A stretch of DNA of 64,000 bases from Flavobacterium piscis (GTDB lineage Bacteria; Bacteroidota; Bacteroidia; Flavobacteriales; Flavobacteriaceae): NCBI RefSeq assembly GCF_001686925.1, contig NZ_LVEN01000035.1:372001-436000 (forward strand). Reading direction: 5' to 3'. Positions 1 to 8,920 of this stretch are shown here, piece after piece; the stretch's first letter is position 1; every line of letters starts with the position of its first letter. The translations under genes were made by a program, and so were the position numbers. The notes beneath the pieces are model-generated. The model ran no database searches. It worked only from the letters and a program-made list of their open reading frames with translations, and was not told where the DNA came from.

Positions 1-2
1 AA

Positions 3-485
3 TTGCATTTGAATGTGTACATCGATCCTTTGACTATTTACATTGACCCAAAGGACATTGAATACTATCAGCTAAAAAGTTTAAATAGGCTTTTATCAGA
101 CAAGGAAAAAATAAAACTGGCAGAATACGAATTGGCATTAGCAACAGATCCTTTAAATGAAAAAAATGGCTCCTTAATAGTCGACGAAGAAGAATTTCCA
201 GTAATAAATGCTGTTAGGGAACATTTGAAAAGCATTGAATTCAATGGTGCTTTTGTCAAAACATATCTTGTTGATGATATTCAAAAAGCAGAAGGAGTTA
301 AAATTCCAATTCTGAGCAAGGTTCAGACTTCTGTGGCAAAAAATCCAAATGATGCTCAGAATCCTACAATTACTGATGCAACCAACATCGAATATTTTAT
401 TCCAAAAGCCGGTTATTTTGATATGGATACCCTTGAGTTTGAGGTAAACTATATTCCTTACACATTTTACAGAGATAAACAATAG
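3..485 (+). CDS. Phage baseplate J-like protein, C-terminal part (truncated by window edge)
   Basis: About 160 residues are readable and the frame is open to the window edge, so the true start almost certainly lies upstream; the TTG at the edge is not a credible start. No domain is certain. The stretch around residues 68-105 (NAVREHLKSIEFNGAFVKTY, then a LVDDIQ..EGV pattern) resembles the C-terminal layout of gpJ-type baseplate proteins, which close with a chain-end strand and an LVDAIQ..GV helix. It lies 15 bp upstream of a gpI-like gene, the order expected in contractile-tail modules. That makes a baseplate role an inference from context plus weak similarity. It could be another tail-associated structural protein. 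Confidence 0.5.
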   Translation: MHLNVYIDPLTIYIDPKDIEYYQLKSLNRLLSDKEKIKLAEYELALATDPLNEKNGSLIVDEEEFPVINAVREHLKSIEFNGAFVKTYLVDDIQKAEGVKIPILSKVQTSVAKNPNDAQNPTITDATNIEYFIPKAGYFDMDTLEFEVNYIPYTFYRDKQ

Positions 486-500
486 CCTAATATAGATACA

Positions 501-1163
501 ATGAACAAATACACTGTTTTAAAATGGGAAAAGCTCTTGTTATGGCTCGTCCCTCCTATTCTTAGAAAAAAAACTCATATTGACTGGCTCGATGTTTTAC
601 TGACTCCGCTTCATACAATTTACGAAGAGATTCTTTATAAAATGCAGCATACAGGTCAGGTCATTTATCTGGAAAAAGTATTGAACGAAACTTTTAATCC
701 CGATAAAAATTACAATCCCAATGCAAGCACAAGACAAAAACGATCAGACGGATTAATTTATATAGACGAATCGGTTAAACCTACCATCCAATATGTGTAC
801 CTGCACAAAGAGTATTACGAACCAAAGATTACTTTATCAGATGGCACTATCGTGGATGGGCCTTTGATGATTCCTCAATTAGAAGTATATACTCATGAGG
901 AATATAAAAAAAATAAAAACAATAAACCTGTTTATCTGGCCCATCGTACAGATTATACCAAAATAAATTATGCCAATTTCAGAGTATTTGTCCCTGAAAA
1001 TCTAATAACCAATAGAACAATACTTAGTCAACCAAAGAAAGAAGGAACTGTATCAAACACAGAAGCTATTAATGTAACAGACAAGAAATACAACGATCTT
1101 CTTAACTTTTATAAACTCGCAGGAAAGAGTTATGAAACCTATTCTTATTCAGAAAAAGATTAA
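501..1163 (+). CDS. Phage tail protein I (gpI)-like baseplate protein
   Basis: A 220-residue protein with no signal peptide or membrane segment. The N-terminus (residues 10-70) has the pattern L-P-P-x-L-R-K, then W-L-D-x-L-x-x-P-L, then GQVIYLEKVLNETFNP. I associate that pattern with Bacteroidetes prophage proteins sitting between baseplate J and the tail fibre. The C-terminal half is rich in Lys, Asn and Tyr and shows no recognisable domain. It follows the J-like gene by 15 bp and precedes the tail fibre by 80 bp, so the three are probably one transcript. The role would be in baseplate assembly or attachment of the fibre. The assignment rests on the motif and on gene order. Confidence 0.5.
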   Translation: MNKYTVLKWEKLLLWLVPPILRKKTHIDWLDVLLTPLHTIYEEILYKMQHTGQVIYLEKVLNETFNPDKNYNPNASTRQKRSDGLIYIDESVKPTIQYVYLHKEYYEPKITLSDGTIVDGPLMIPQLEVYTHEEYKKNKNNKPVYLAHRTDYTKINYANFRVFVPENLITNRTILSQPKKEGTVSNTEAINVTDKKYNDLLNFYKLAGKSYETYSYSEKD

Positions 1164-1243
1164 AATAAAACCTGAAATAAAAAATAGGATTATTCTAAAC
1201 CCAAGAAAAAAAATAAAAACAACAGACATTTAAATACATCAAA

Positions 1244-2968
1244 ATGAAACAAGTAAATTTTACTCATCCAGGAGGTTTTCCTCTCGAACAAGAAACTCTG
1301 GAAAAACTTCAAACCGCTTACAGACATGAGTTATTTGGAGCTTTAAAAAGTCATTTAGGAATCAATCCTGACAATGACTATATTATTGCACCGCCAATAA
1401 ACGCAAAAGAAGGCTGGGCTATTATCCATCCTAAAGATAATACAGGCAAAAGAACAGTAGAAGGAATTTTATATCCTATTAAAAATGGTACTGTAACCCT
1501 ATTTCTTAAAACTACCCGAACAGGCACAAATTTAACATACGGAAACGGAGAATCTCAAACCGCTTATTTTGATTATGAAGCGCAATACATCAGTGATACA
1601 GATTATGCAAATCGTCCCGTATCTCCTCCCATCACTGATGCATTAGCTGTACATTATTATGATTTGAGTGATCCTGCTTTTATAACCATTAAAGATATTC
1701 AGACAATTGAAGGAATTATTAAGACAATTGAAGCAAATATTACTACAATAAAATCAAACATCACTACAATTGAAGGAAATATTAATGCAGTAGAAAGTAA
1801 TATTGATGTTGTTGAAGGAAATATTAATACAATCGAAGCCAATATTGTTGATATTAAGAAAAATTATTTACTAATCAAAGGTTCTGAACTAAATACCAGT
1901 CCTGAAGATTTTGAGAGTTCTGAGAGTTCTGAGAATTCTTTGTTATTGTTAGACAATGTTAATCAAGTCATTAAAAGCAATAACCTCCTCAATTCATTAC
2001 TTAGCCGAATTACTAAGTTAGAAAAACAACCGGCAACAGCAGTACCAAAAGGAATGATTGCTATTTGGGGGAAACCAGCTCCATTTCCTGAAGGCTGGGA
2101 AGAATATGTGCCATTGCGAGGAAGAGTACCTGTTGGGTTAGATCTCTTAGATACTATTCTAAATAAGGTGGGTAATTCTGGAGGGAGTAAAGATGCTGTT
2201 GTTGTAGAACATAGCCATGACTGCAATGGATTTGACGAACCTAATACTGGTATAAATGCTCTTGAAGACGGATCATATAAATGGGGTCTAATTTCAAAAA
2301 CAACAACTGTAGGAGAATCTGGAACTAATAAAAACTTGCAACCATATAGAGTTGTTCATTTCATAGAATATACAGGAAATACTATTGAACATGCTGATAC
2401 AATCGCACCAACAAGTCCAACAAATTTAGAAACTTCAAAGATTGGAACTAAAAGTTTAACTTTAACTTGGACTGCATCTACGGATAATGTTGGTGTTACT
2501 AATTATCTGGTTTATAAAGACAATAGTAATACTCCTTTAGCCGAATTAGGAAAAGATGTTGTGACTTATAATGTTACGGGGCTATCTGTCAATACTCCCT
2601 ACAGCTTCCAGGTCAGAGCAAAAGATGCTGCAGGAAATTTATCTGTGCCCGCTACAGTAACTACAGCAACACTTACAGCAGACTCGACTCCACCAACATT
2701 ACCTTCTTTTTTTCATTGCGTTCATAATGGTCAAGGTTATATACTACTTGAATGGGCTCAATCACAAGACGACGATAGTCCAATAGATTACGAACTTTCG
2801 CGTAGTGCTTTTGGCTCTCTTTTTACGGTTTTGAAAAAAAACCCTAACACATATTATAGTGAACAAGTTTCATCGAATGGAACATATACTTACAGAGTTC
2901 GAGCAATAGATCCTAGCGGAAATGCATCTGCCTATAAGGAAGCTTCAGTAACAATAAGTTCTCTATAA
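1244..2968 (+). CDS. Phage tail fibre with coiled coil, tail-collar domain and two fibronectin type III domains
   Basis: A 574-residue adhesin-like tail protein. Residues 1-150 form an N-terminal attachment region. Residues about 150-205 are near-perfect heptads of the form N-I-x-x-I-E-x repeated about seven times, typical of a trimeric coiled coil. Residues about 268-395 carry a tail-collar domain (KGMIAIWGKPAPFPEGWEEY followed by RGRVPVGLD, then GVVxHSHD-like and a C-terminal VVHFIEYTG). Two fibronectin type III domains follow (about 403-485 and 492-574, with TWTASTDNVGVTNYLVYKD and Y-x-F-x-V-R-A-x-D-x-A-G-N). The protein would bind the host surface. It ends at a Rho-independent terminator, so it closes the tail transcript. 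Confidence 0.85.
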   Translation: MKQVNFTHPGGFPLEQETLEKLQTAYRHELFGALKSHLGINPDNDYIIAPPINAKEGWAIIHPKDNTGKRTVEGILYPIKNGTVTLFLKTTRTGTNLTYGNGESQTAYFDYEAQYISDTDYANRPVSPPITDALAVHYYDLSDPAFITIKDIQTIEGIIKTIEANITTIKSNITTIEGNINAVESNIDVVEGNINTIEANIVDIKKNYLLIKGSELNTSPEDFESSESSENSLLLLDNVNQVIKSNNLLNSLLSRITKLEKQPATAVPKGMIAIWGKPAPFPEGWEEYVPLRGRVPVGLDLLDTILNKVGNSGGSKDAVVVEHSHDCNGFDEPNTGINALEDGSYKWGLISKTTTVGESGTNKNLQPYRVVHFIEYTGNTIEHADTIAPTSPTNLETSKIGTKSLTLTWTASTDNVGVTNYLVYKDNSNTPLAELGKDVVTYNVTGLSVNTPYSFQVRAKDAAGNLSVPATVTTATLTADSTPPTLPSFFHCVHNGQGYILLEWAQSQDDDSPIDYELSRSAFGSLFTVLKKNPNTYYSEQVSSNGTYTYRVRAIDPSGNASAYKEASVTISSL

Positions 2969-2990
2969 GAGTAATTTGAAATTACCAGTA

Positions 2991-3025
2991 ATCTTTTGGG
3001 GCGTAAAACCCCCAAAAGATTTCTT
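2991..3025 (+). terminator. Rho-independent terminator after tail fibre
   Basis: An 11-bp perfect stem (ATCTTTTGGGG with its complement, ending at 3020) with an 8-nt loop, followed by TTCTTAT. It begins 22 nt after the tail-fibre stop and separates that gene from the holin. Confidence 0.7.
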
Positions 3026-3057
3026 ATAAAAACCTCAAACCTATAAAAAAACCGATC

Positions 3058-3525
3058 ATGTATAAATTTTCAGAATATTTAAATGAATTAAAACTATTGC
3101 TGTATGCTATTTTTATTTATTTAGAAATAGATACCGGAATTGTAAAAGTGCTATTTTATTTAATGGTAATGGATACTTTTCTGGGCATTATAAAAACCAT
3201 AGTTTTAAATAACAAATTTAGTTTTAAAAAACTAGCTGTAGGATTTGTTTCCAAGTTAGCCGTATTGGTAATACCAACAGCTTTGGCCTTAATGAGTAAG
3301 GGACTTGATTATGACTTTAACTGGTGTGTAACGATAGTTATGGATTTACTTATTGTAAGCGATGGTATTTCGATCATCAGTAATATTATTGCCATAAAGA
3401 CAAAAAAAGAAGTAGAAAATTTCGATGCAATGACGTTGATTTTAAAGTCTATAAGAAATCGATTAATACAACTTTTAAAAAAGTTACTCATTACAATTGA
3501 TCCAAAATATAATATGGAAAAATAG
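3058..3525 (+). CDS. Phage holin family protein
   Basis: A 155-residue membrane protein with about three hydrophobic segments (roughly residues 12-50, 62-83 and 88-118) and a charged, Lys-rich C-terminal tail. The MVMDTFLGIIKTIV pattern in the first part is typical of the holin 4 (TcdE-like) family, which is common in Bacteroidetes prophages. Holins make the inner-membrane lesion that lets an endolysin out. It lies directly after the tail fibre, but no lysin gene is seen on this side. It is probably the last gene of the phage-like module, since a strong terminator follows and the next gene is on the opposite strand. Confidence 0.75.
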   Translation: MYKFSEYLNELKLLLYAIFIYLEIDTGIVKVLFYLMVMDTFLGIIKTIVLNNKFSFKKLAVGFVSKLAVLVIPTALALMSKGLDYDFNWCVTIVMDLLIVSDGISIISNIIAIKTKKEVENFDAMTLILKSIRNRLIQLLKKLLITIDPKYNMEK

Positions 3526-3636
3526 AACAAACCTCCCATTCGTTTTTATGAATCCACAAAAAAACTACAAACAGAACCGCATTTGTCTCTACAACAATAG
3601 AAGATTTGAATCATTTGATTTCAGCATACTAACCCA

Positions 3637-3670
3637 AAAGGGAATAGTACAATACTATTCCCTTTCTTTT
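3637..3670. terminator. Bidirectional terminator between holin and NamZ
   Basis: A 13-bp perfect stem (AAAGGGAATAGTA at 3637-3649, complement at 3653-3665) with a 3-nt loop, then TCTTTT. It lies between convergent genes, and A-rich flanks on the left let it also serve the minus-strand gene. Confidence 0.85.
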
Positions 3671-3687
3671 AATACAGTTTCCAAACC

Positions 3688-4836
3688 CTATTTCTCTCTA
3701 TAAATCAAATACTGCTTTCTCATTTTTTTAAATTCCTGCAAACCTTCTTTCCAGCTGTTTCTTATTTCCTGTTCCGAAATTCCTGCTTCGATTTGCTGTT
3801 GCAGTTTTTCATTTCCTGCTCTAATAGAAAATTTTCTTTTATCGAAAAATTTCGATTTATCTGTTGTTGTTTGATAGGCTTTGATCAGCCATTTAATTTC
3901 GAGTTTATTAATTCTCGGTATTGCCGATAAATCCTCTCCATTACATTCTACACCATTATACAAAGGATCTTTGTCTCCAAAATTGGGTTTTGGGGTAAAT
4001 GCAAAATTGCTTTTTGGTAAATAAGGCGAACCGTAAATCTGAAATTGTTTTTCGGTTCCACGTCCCATACTTACGTTTGTTCCTTCAAAGAGACACAAAC
4101 TCACATATAAATTAATCGATTGATCGTTAGGCAAATTTGGCGAAGGACGAACAGGTAAACTATACGCCATACTTCTGGTATAATTCAAGCACGGAATAAC
4201 GGTCAAATTACATTGAATGCCGTCTTTCAGCCATTTTTGACCATTGATCATTTTTGCTTCTTCTCCCAAAGTCATTCCGTGAAGCAAAGGCGTTGGATGC
4301 ATTCCTATTCCGCTTTTAAAAGCAATATCCAAAACCGGACCGTCTACAATCCCAATATTCGGATTTGGTCGGTCCAATACAATTAGCGGAATATTATTTT
4401 CAGCACAAGATTCCATAATTCTGTGCATCGTAGAAACGTAGGTATACAAACGCGTTCCTACATCCTGCAAATCAAAAACCATGATATCAATTCCTTTCAG
4501 TTGCTCTGGAGTTGGTTTATTGCTTTTACCGTAAAGAGAAGTAATAGACAAACCCGTTTTTGAATCGATTTCATCAGATACATGTTCGCCGGCATCGGCT
4601 GTACCACGAAAACCGTGTTCCGGTGCGAAAATCGTTTTGATTTTGATGTTTTTCTGAACCAAAAAATCAACCAAATGAGTTTTCGAATCGATAATACCGG
4701 TTTGGTTGGTGACAATACCAATTGTTTTTCCTTTTAATAAAGGCAGATAAGCGGTATAATTTTCTGCTCCCGTTTTTATTTTTTGCGCAAAAGATACTGC
4801 TGAAATTAGTACGCATAGTATAGTTAGTCTTTTCAT
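3688..4836 (-). CDS. namZ: Exo-beta-N-acetylmuramidase NamZ (DUF1343, GH171), copy 1
   Basis: 382 residues from the preferred start at 4836, where MKRLTILCVLISAVSFAQ forms a clean signal peptide; a start at 4884 would add 16 Lys-rich residues upstream of it. The protein belongs to the YbbC/NamZ family, which removes MurNAc from the non-reducing end of peptidoglycan chains. Family hallmarks visible are GIVTNQTG, FAPEHGFRG, VFDLQDVGTRLYTY, LDRPNP and SINLYVSLCLFEGTNVSMGRGTE as separate short blocks. It would act in the periplasm or outside the cell. It is the most downstream gene of the minus-strand run that also holds an AmiE-like hydrolase and a GH20 enzyme. A close paralogue lies at 25574-26773. 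Confidence 0.9.
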   Translation of the reverse strand: MKRLTILCVLISAVSFAQKIKTGAENYTAYLPLLKGKTIGIVTNQTGIIDSKTHLVDFLVQKNIKIKTIFAPEHGFRGTADAGEHVSDEIDSKTGLSITSLYGKSNKPTPEQLKGIDIMVFDLQDVGTRLYTYVSTMHRIMESCAENNIPLIVLDRPNPNIGIVDGPVLDIAFKSGIGMHPTPLLHGMTLGEEAKMINGQKWLKDGIQCNLTVIPCLNYTRSMAYSLPVRPSPNLPNDQSINLYVSLCLFEGTNVSMGRGTEKQFQIYGSPYLPKSNFAFTPKPNFGDKDPLYNGVECNGEDLSAIPRINKLEIKWLIKAYQTTTDKSKFFDKRKFSIRAGNEKLQQQIEAGISEQEIRNSWKEGLQEFKKMRKQYLIYREK

Positions 4837-4879
4837 AAAGTTTATGTTTTTTCGTTTGCCACAGATTATATTTTTTTTC

Positions 4880-5070
4880 GCCACGAATTCACGAATTATT
4901 GCGAATACATTAGCTTAATTCACGGTTGTTTTTTCGCTTTCATTCATAAACTAATTCGTGAATTCGTGGCAGAAAAAATCATTTTAATCCTATAATCCCG
5001 ATAGCTACCGGGAGTGTCTAAATTTCGCCCACAGATTTTTAAAATTTAGTTTGTAAAAATTCGTGCAATT
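4880..5070. repeat. Intergenic palindromic repeat (family C: GTGAATTCGTGGC type)
   Basis: GCCACGAATTCACGAATTA at 4880-4898 and its exact complement at 4952-4970 form a 19-bp perfect inverted repeat with a 53-nt spacer. A degenerate copy of a separate short palindrome, TCCCGATAGCTACCGGGA, lies at 4996-5013, and a worn half copy of the main repeat at about 5030-5070. The same motif recurs in the window at about 10681-10735, 12750-13005 and 35306-35407. No coding capacity. Confidence 0.75.
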
Positions 5071-5084
5071 AGTGCCAAACCTTT

Positions 5085-6389
5085 TTACTTATTAATTTGC
5101 CTCCAAATTTTAGCAGTAAAATCATCCTTGTACATTAATCTGTTTGTTCTCGTTGGATTTACGCGATTCGTCAGAATGATTAAAAACCTGTTATTTTCAG
5201 GATTCATAAAGAAAAAAGTTCCTGTAAAACCAGTATGTCCAAAATCATTTTTCTTGTAAAATTCATCCGGTTTACGTTTATCAAAACCAAGTCCACGGTA
5301 AATTCCTTTTTTTACAAGAGGCGATTTTGTAAACTCTTTTACCACTTTTGACTTTAGAATTTGTTTTCCGTGATATTTACCATTGTTCAAAAGCATTTGG
5401 CAAATCACTGAGATCGATTGTGCATTGGCAAATAAACCAGCATTTCCTGAAACTCCTCCCAAAATAGCCGCTGCTTCATCGTGCACATAACCTTTGATGG
5501 TATCTTTTCTGAAAAAATGATCAATTTCGGTTGGCATTACATTTTCCTCCGAAGTCCATTTTAGCGGATTGTATCCAATTTTTGAAATCCCCAATTCACT
5601 ATAAATTCCTTTAGCCAATTGATCGAGTTTCTGCCCTGTTTTTGTCTCTATGATTTGTTGTACCAAAAGCAAATTGAGATCGCTATACAAATATTTACCA
5701 CGTTCATGTGTATTGGCAACAGCAATTTTCCCGTAAACTGTTCTGTAAAATTCAGGATTGATCCACATATTTTTATACACCTGAACATACTGATCCTTAG
5801 GTTCGAAAGAAAGGTAGTTTGAATCGTAAACAATATTTTTATTCACATACATTGTATCAAACAAATCCGGATAATTCTCAGATTGCTGATTGCTTAACAA
5901 AGGCGATGCGTCTGGCGTAGAAAGCAAACTTTGGTAAAACGTAATACTTGGCGTTAATCCTGATGTGTGCGTTAATAATTCAAAAACAGTTAAATCAGCA
6001 ATAGCCGTGTTTTTATAAAAAGGAACAATTTCGCCCAATTTATCGTCTACATTTATTTTATCCTCGCCCACCAAACGCATGGTTACAAGTGTTGCGCCTA
6101 AAACCTTAGACATAGAAGCCAAATCGTACACATCATCGGTTTTTACTAATTCTTTTTTTGAGTAATCATGATAGCCATAATTCTTCAAAATAAAAACAGA
6201 ATCTTTACTACCCACAATAATTTGTGCTCCCGGAAAAAATCCTTTTCCTAAGGCATTATTCATCATCGAGTCGATGAAAACTTCATTTTGTTTTGTATCA
6301 AAAGACTTATTTGATTTTTTAAGCGACTGGCAACTTATCCCTAAAAAAATCAAAAAGACAACTACGATTCTAACTCCTATTTTTTTCAT
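5085..6389 (-). CDS. AmiE-like serine hydrolase of the beta-lactamase (class C) superfamily, lipoprotein
   Basis: A 434-residue lipoprotein: the signal ends in the lipobox LGISC with Cys20. The beta-lactamase fold (PF00144) shows S92-M-S-K95 (SxxK nucleophile motif), Y235-S-D (YxN-type motif, with Asp in place of Asn) and an HTGFTG block near residue 385 at the KTG position. In Bacillus subtilis the homologous AmiE removes stem peptides from MurNAc and lies in an operon with NagZ and NamZ. The context here is the same, so an N-acetylmuramyl-L-alanine amidase role is likely; esterase or peptidase activity is the alternative. It follows the GH20 gene by 5 bp and is surely co-transcribed. It resembles the C-terminal half of the fusion at 29512. 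Confidence 0.8.
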   Translation of the reverse strand: MKKIGVRIVVVFLIFLGISCQSLKKSNKSFDTKQNEVFIDSMMNNALGKGFFPGAQIIVGSKDSVFILKNYGYHDYSKKELVKTDDVYDLASMSKVLGATLVTMRLVGEDKINVDDKLGEIVPFYKNTAIADLTVFELLTHTSGLTPSITFYQSLLSTPDASPLLSNQQSENYPDLFDTMYVNKNIVYDSNYLSFEPKDQYVQVYKNMWINPEFYRTVYGKIAVANTHERGKYLYSDLNLLLVQQIIETKTGQKLDQLAKGIYSELGISKIGYNPLKWTSEENVMPTEIDHFFRKDTIKGYVHDEAAAILGGVSGNAGLFANAQSISVICQMLLNNGKYHGKQILKSKVVKEFTKSPLVKKGIYRGLGFDKRKPDEFYKKNDFGHTGFTGTFFFMNPENNRFLIILTNRVNPTRTNRLMYKDDFTAKIWRQINK

Positions 6390-6394
6390 ATGTG

Positions 6395-8899
6395 TTATGG
6401 ATTAATTCTTAAATCCTGAGCCGCCATCAAAGGTTCGTTGTTTGTGGCCGTTATCATAATCTTAACTGCTTTTACAGGCTGTTTTGGATAAATGGATGCA
6501 TTTCCGTAATCAAAACTATCTCCTTTTTCAAAATCGACACCGTTGTATGAATATTCGACATGACCATCATTGACAATAAATCTCGGGTGATGCGGAATCC
6601 CTGTCAATACATCAATTTTTGAGGAAACAACAGGATTGGTAAAAGTGTATAAAATCCAGTCGCCATTTGCGCAGGCAACATCGGTACGTAAATACGTTTC
6701 TATATTATAATCTTCTAATTTCGAAATAGGGAATTTAGGATTCTCCGCCATCGATGAGGTGACTTTTACTTCTGGTTCTAAATAAGGAGAGCAATTAAAA
6801 TTGACCTTCGCCGAAGATGCTGTAGCTTCTTTATTATCGACCACAAAATCTAAACGGTACGTATTTTTTTCGTTGTAATTTTCGATCACAAATCGCAAAC
6901 GAGGTTTTGATTTCAGTGTTTTTTCTTCTGCATAAGTTTGTATCAATTGATCATTTTCAAAAAGTGAAACCGATCTGATACTTCCATTCGCACTTGCATC
7001 AGTTGTTGGTTCAAAAGTGAGGTACCAAATTCCTTTTTTGTCTACATTTTCAGAAATATTTTCCGAAATGTTTACCACTTCAATTTTAGAAGTATTCCAG
7101 TTGGCAACCGGCAGTTTTTCGACTTTTACAGCAGGACTCGCCACATCTTCATTAAAAAAAGTACGGAACATATATTGCTCGTATTCTTTGGTCTGAATTG
7201 GATTAGTATACAAAGGCGATTGTCTTGTAGGTTCATTTCCTTGCGCATCATAACGCACAACAGCTCCTTCATAAGGCGGAGTCACGGTAATAGTTCCGCT
7301 TTTGTAAATTGCTGTTGGCGGAAAATCCCTAAAAGCAATTCCCATATTGGCCAAACGCTGTAAATGACTGTGTGTTAATCTTCCGTAAAAATCATCCCAG
7401 TTTTTATCCTCTTTTTTAGTCCATCCTATTTCTGATAAAGCAGCAATTCTAGGGTAACTTTGGTACTCCATAATTCTTGCTGGACGATCCAGATATTCGC
7501 TCCACAAAGCGCCCTGAACACCTTTGATCAATTTTTGCTGTTCAGGTGTTAACTCATTCTCGGGAATTGGTTCAAACGAATACGCCCTTTTGGTATCTGT
7601 AATGGCTGCCCAGCGATGCCCGCGTTCATTTTCAGATTGTGCCATATCAAAATACGTATATTGTCCTGGCATCATAATGGTTTCATGTCCTTTTTTAGCC
7701 GATTCAATTCCGTAGCTTATTCCCTGCCACGCACTAATTAAAGTGTTTGGATTTATTTCTCCGCCTTTTAAAATTTCATTCCAGCCATTTGTTTTTTTAT
7801 GATATTTATCCACAATGGTTTGAACTCTTCTAAAGAAATAATTCTGAAGCTGAAAACTATCTGTAAATCCTTCTTTTGCCATCAAAGCCTGGCATTTAGG
7901 ACAATGTTCCCAGTTGGCACGATTGACTTCGTCTCCTGCAATATGAATATATTCAAAAGGAAAAATTCCCGAAACTTCTCTAATAATCGAATCTAAAATT
8001 TGGTAGTTTTCTTCACGTCCTACACACCAAACATTTTTTACTTCACCCTGAACACTTTTAAGTTCCTGCGTTATAGCACAACCAATCTCCGGATATGCTG
8101 CTGTTACCGCACGTGAATGTCCCGGAATTTCAATTTCGGGCATTACAGCAATACCTCGGGCAGATGCATACGCAACCACTTCTTTCATATCTTCCTGAGT
8201 GTAGAAACCTCCATAACGTTTGTTTCCAGAACCGTACGATGGCAATAATACTTCTCCCGGTCCTCTCCAGGCTCCTTTTGCGGTTAAATCCGGCATTGAT
8301 TTTATTTCGGCTCTCCAGCCATTATCATCGGTAAGGTGCCAGTGAAAAACATTCATTTTATGTGCTGCCAGCCAATCGATATAATTTTCAACCGTTTGTT
8401 TATCAAAAAATTGTCTGGAACAATCCAGCATCATTCCGCGCCAGTCAAAACGAGGATAATCTTCGATTTTCACAAACGGAATTGTTCCTTTTTTTACATC
8501 TTTTGCAGAGCAAATTTGTAGCAAAGTCTGAAAACCATTCAGGACTCCATTTGGCGTTTTTCCTTTTACCAAAACTCCTTTTTTATTGACACTCAATTGA
8601 TACCCATCATTTGGAAGACGCATCTTTTCATCTACCAAAAATGCTATTGTATTTTTTTCCTGTTTATTTCCATTAACAACCGATGCCTTAATTCCTGTAA
8701 TTTTAAAAAAATCACTTGCAATATAAAGGGTACTTTTTTCTATTTTTTTGTCAATAATAATCTTCGGCGATGAAGGAATTATAAACGCTTTATCTTTCTG
8801 TTCTATTTTTACAGGCCTCGGGATTATATCCAGTTGCTGAGCCTGTATCGTATTCAGGGAACTCAGGAAAATGGCGATTAGTAAAATACTTTTTTTCAT
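6395..8899 (-). CDS. GH20 beta-N-acetylhexosaminidase, secreted
   Basis: 834 residues starting with a signal peptide ending in IQAQ. Residues about 25-145 form the GH20 N-terminal domain and 150-500 the catalytic barrel. The catalytic pair is D323-E324 in HIAGDEVN, with FHWHLTDDNGWR at about 185-196 and a sugar-binding Trp in WQGISYG. The C-terminal part (about 530-834) has a chitobiase-type beta domain and an F5/8-type (discoidin) carbohydrate-binding module ending the chain. It removes terminal GlcNAc or GalNAc from chitin, glycans or peptidoglycan fragments in the periplasm or outside. The gap is 5 bp to the downstream hydrolase and 21 bp to the upstream GH10-like gene, so these form one operon. 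Confidence 0.93.
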   Translation of the reverse strand: MKKSILLIAIFLSSLNTIQAQQLDIIPRPVKIEQKDKAFIIPSSPKIIIDKKIEKSTLYIASDFFKITGIKASVVNGNKQEKNTIAFLVDEKMRLPNDGYQLSVNKKGVLVKGKTPNGVLNGFQTLLQICSAKDVKKGTIPFVKIEDYPRFDWRGMMLDCSRQFFDKQTVENYIDWLAAHKMNVFHWHLTDDNGWRAEIKSMPDLTAKGAWRGPGEVLLPSYGSGNKRYGGFYTQEDMKEVVAYASARGIAVMPEIEIPGHSRAVTAAYPEIGCAITQELKSVQGEVKNVWCVGREENYQILDSIIREVSGIFPFEYIHIAGDEVNRANWEHCPKCQALMAKEGFTDSFQLQNYFFRRVQTIVDKYHKKTNGWNEILKGGEINPNTLISAWQGISYGIESAKKGHETIMMPGQYTYFDMAQSENERGHRWAAITDTKRAYSFEPIPENELTPEQQKLIKGVQGALWSEYLDRPARIMEYQSYPRIAALSEIGWTKKEDKNWDDFYGRLTHSHLQRLANMGIAFRDFPPTAIYKSGTITVTPPYEGAVVRYDAQGNEPTRQSPLYTNPIQTKEYEQYMFRTFFNEDVASPAVKVEKLPVANWNTSKIEVVNISENISENVDKKGIWYLTFEPTTDASANGSIRSVSLFENDQLIQTYAEEKTLKSKPRLRFVIENYNEKNTYRLDFVVDNKEATASSAKVNFNCSPYLEPEVKVTSSMAENPKFPISKLEDYNIETYLRTDVACANGDWILYTFTNPVVSSKIDVLTGIPHHPRFIVNDGHVEYSYNGVDFEKGDSFDYGNASIYPKQPVKAVKIMITATNNEPLMAAQDLRINP

Positions 8900-8920
8900 C
8901 TTTTTTAAACTTTTGTTTTA

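Noticed and set aside
3497..3703. A plus-strand frame of 68 residues after the holin
   Set aside because: It runs through the 13-bp terminator hairpin at 3637-3665, has no family features, and is best explained as the read-through of non-coding DNA.
4837..4884. Upstream start for the first NamZ gene
   Set aside because: It would place 16 Lys-rich residues before an otherwise perfect signal peptide; the ATG at 4836 is preferred.
5085..6389. Calling this protein an AmpC resistance enzyme
   Set aside because: It has the beta-lactamase fold, but the YSD and HTG variants and the operon with GH20 and NamZ fit an AmiE-like hydrolase better than AmpC.
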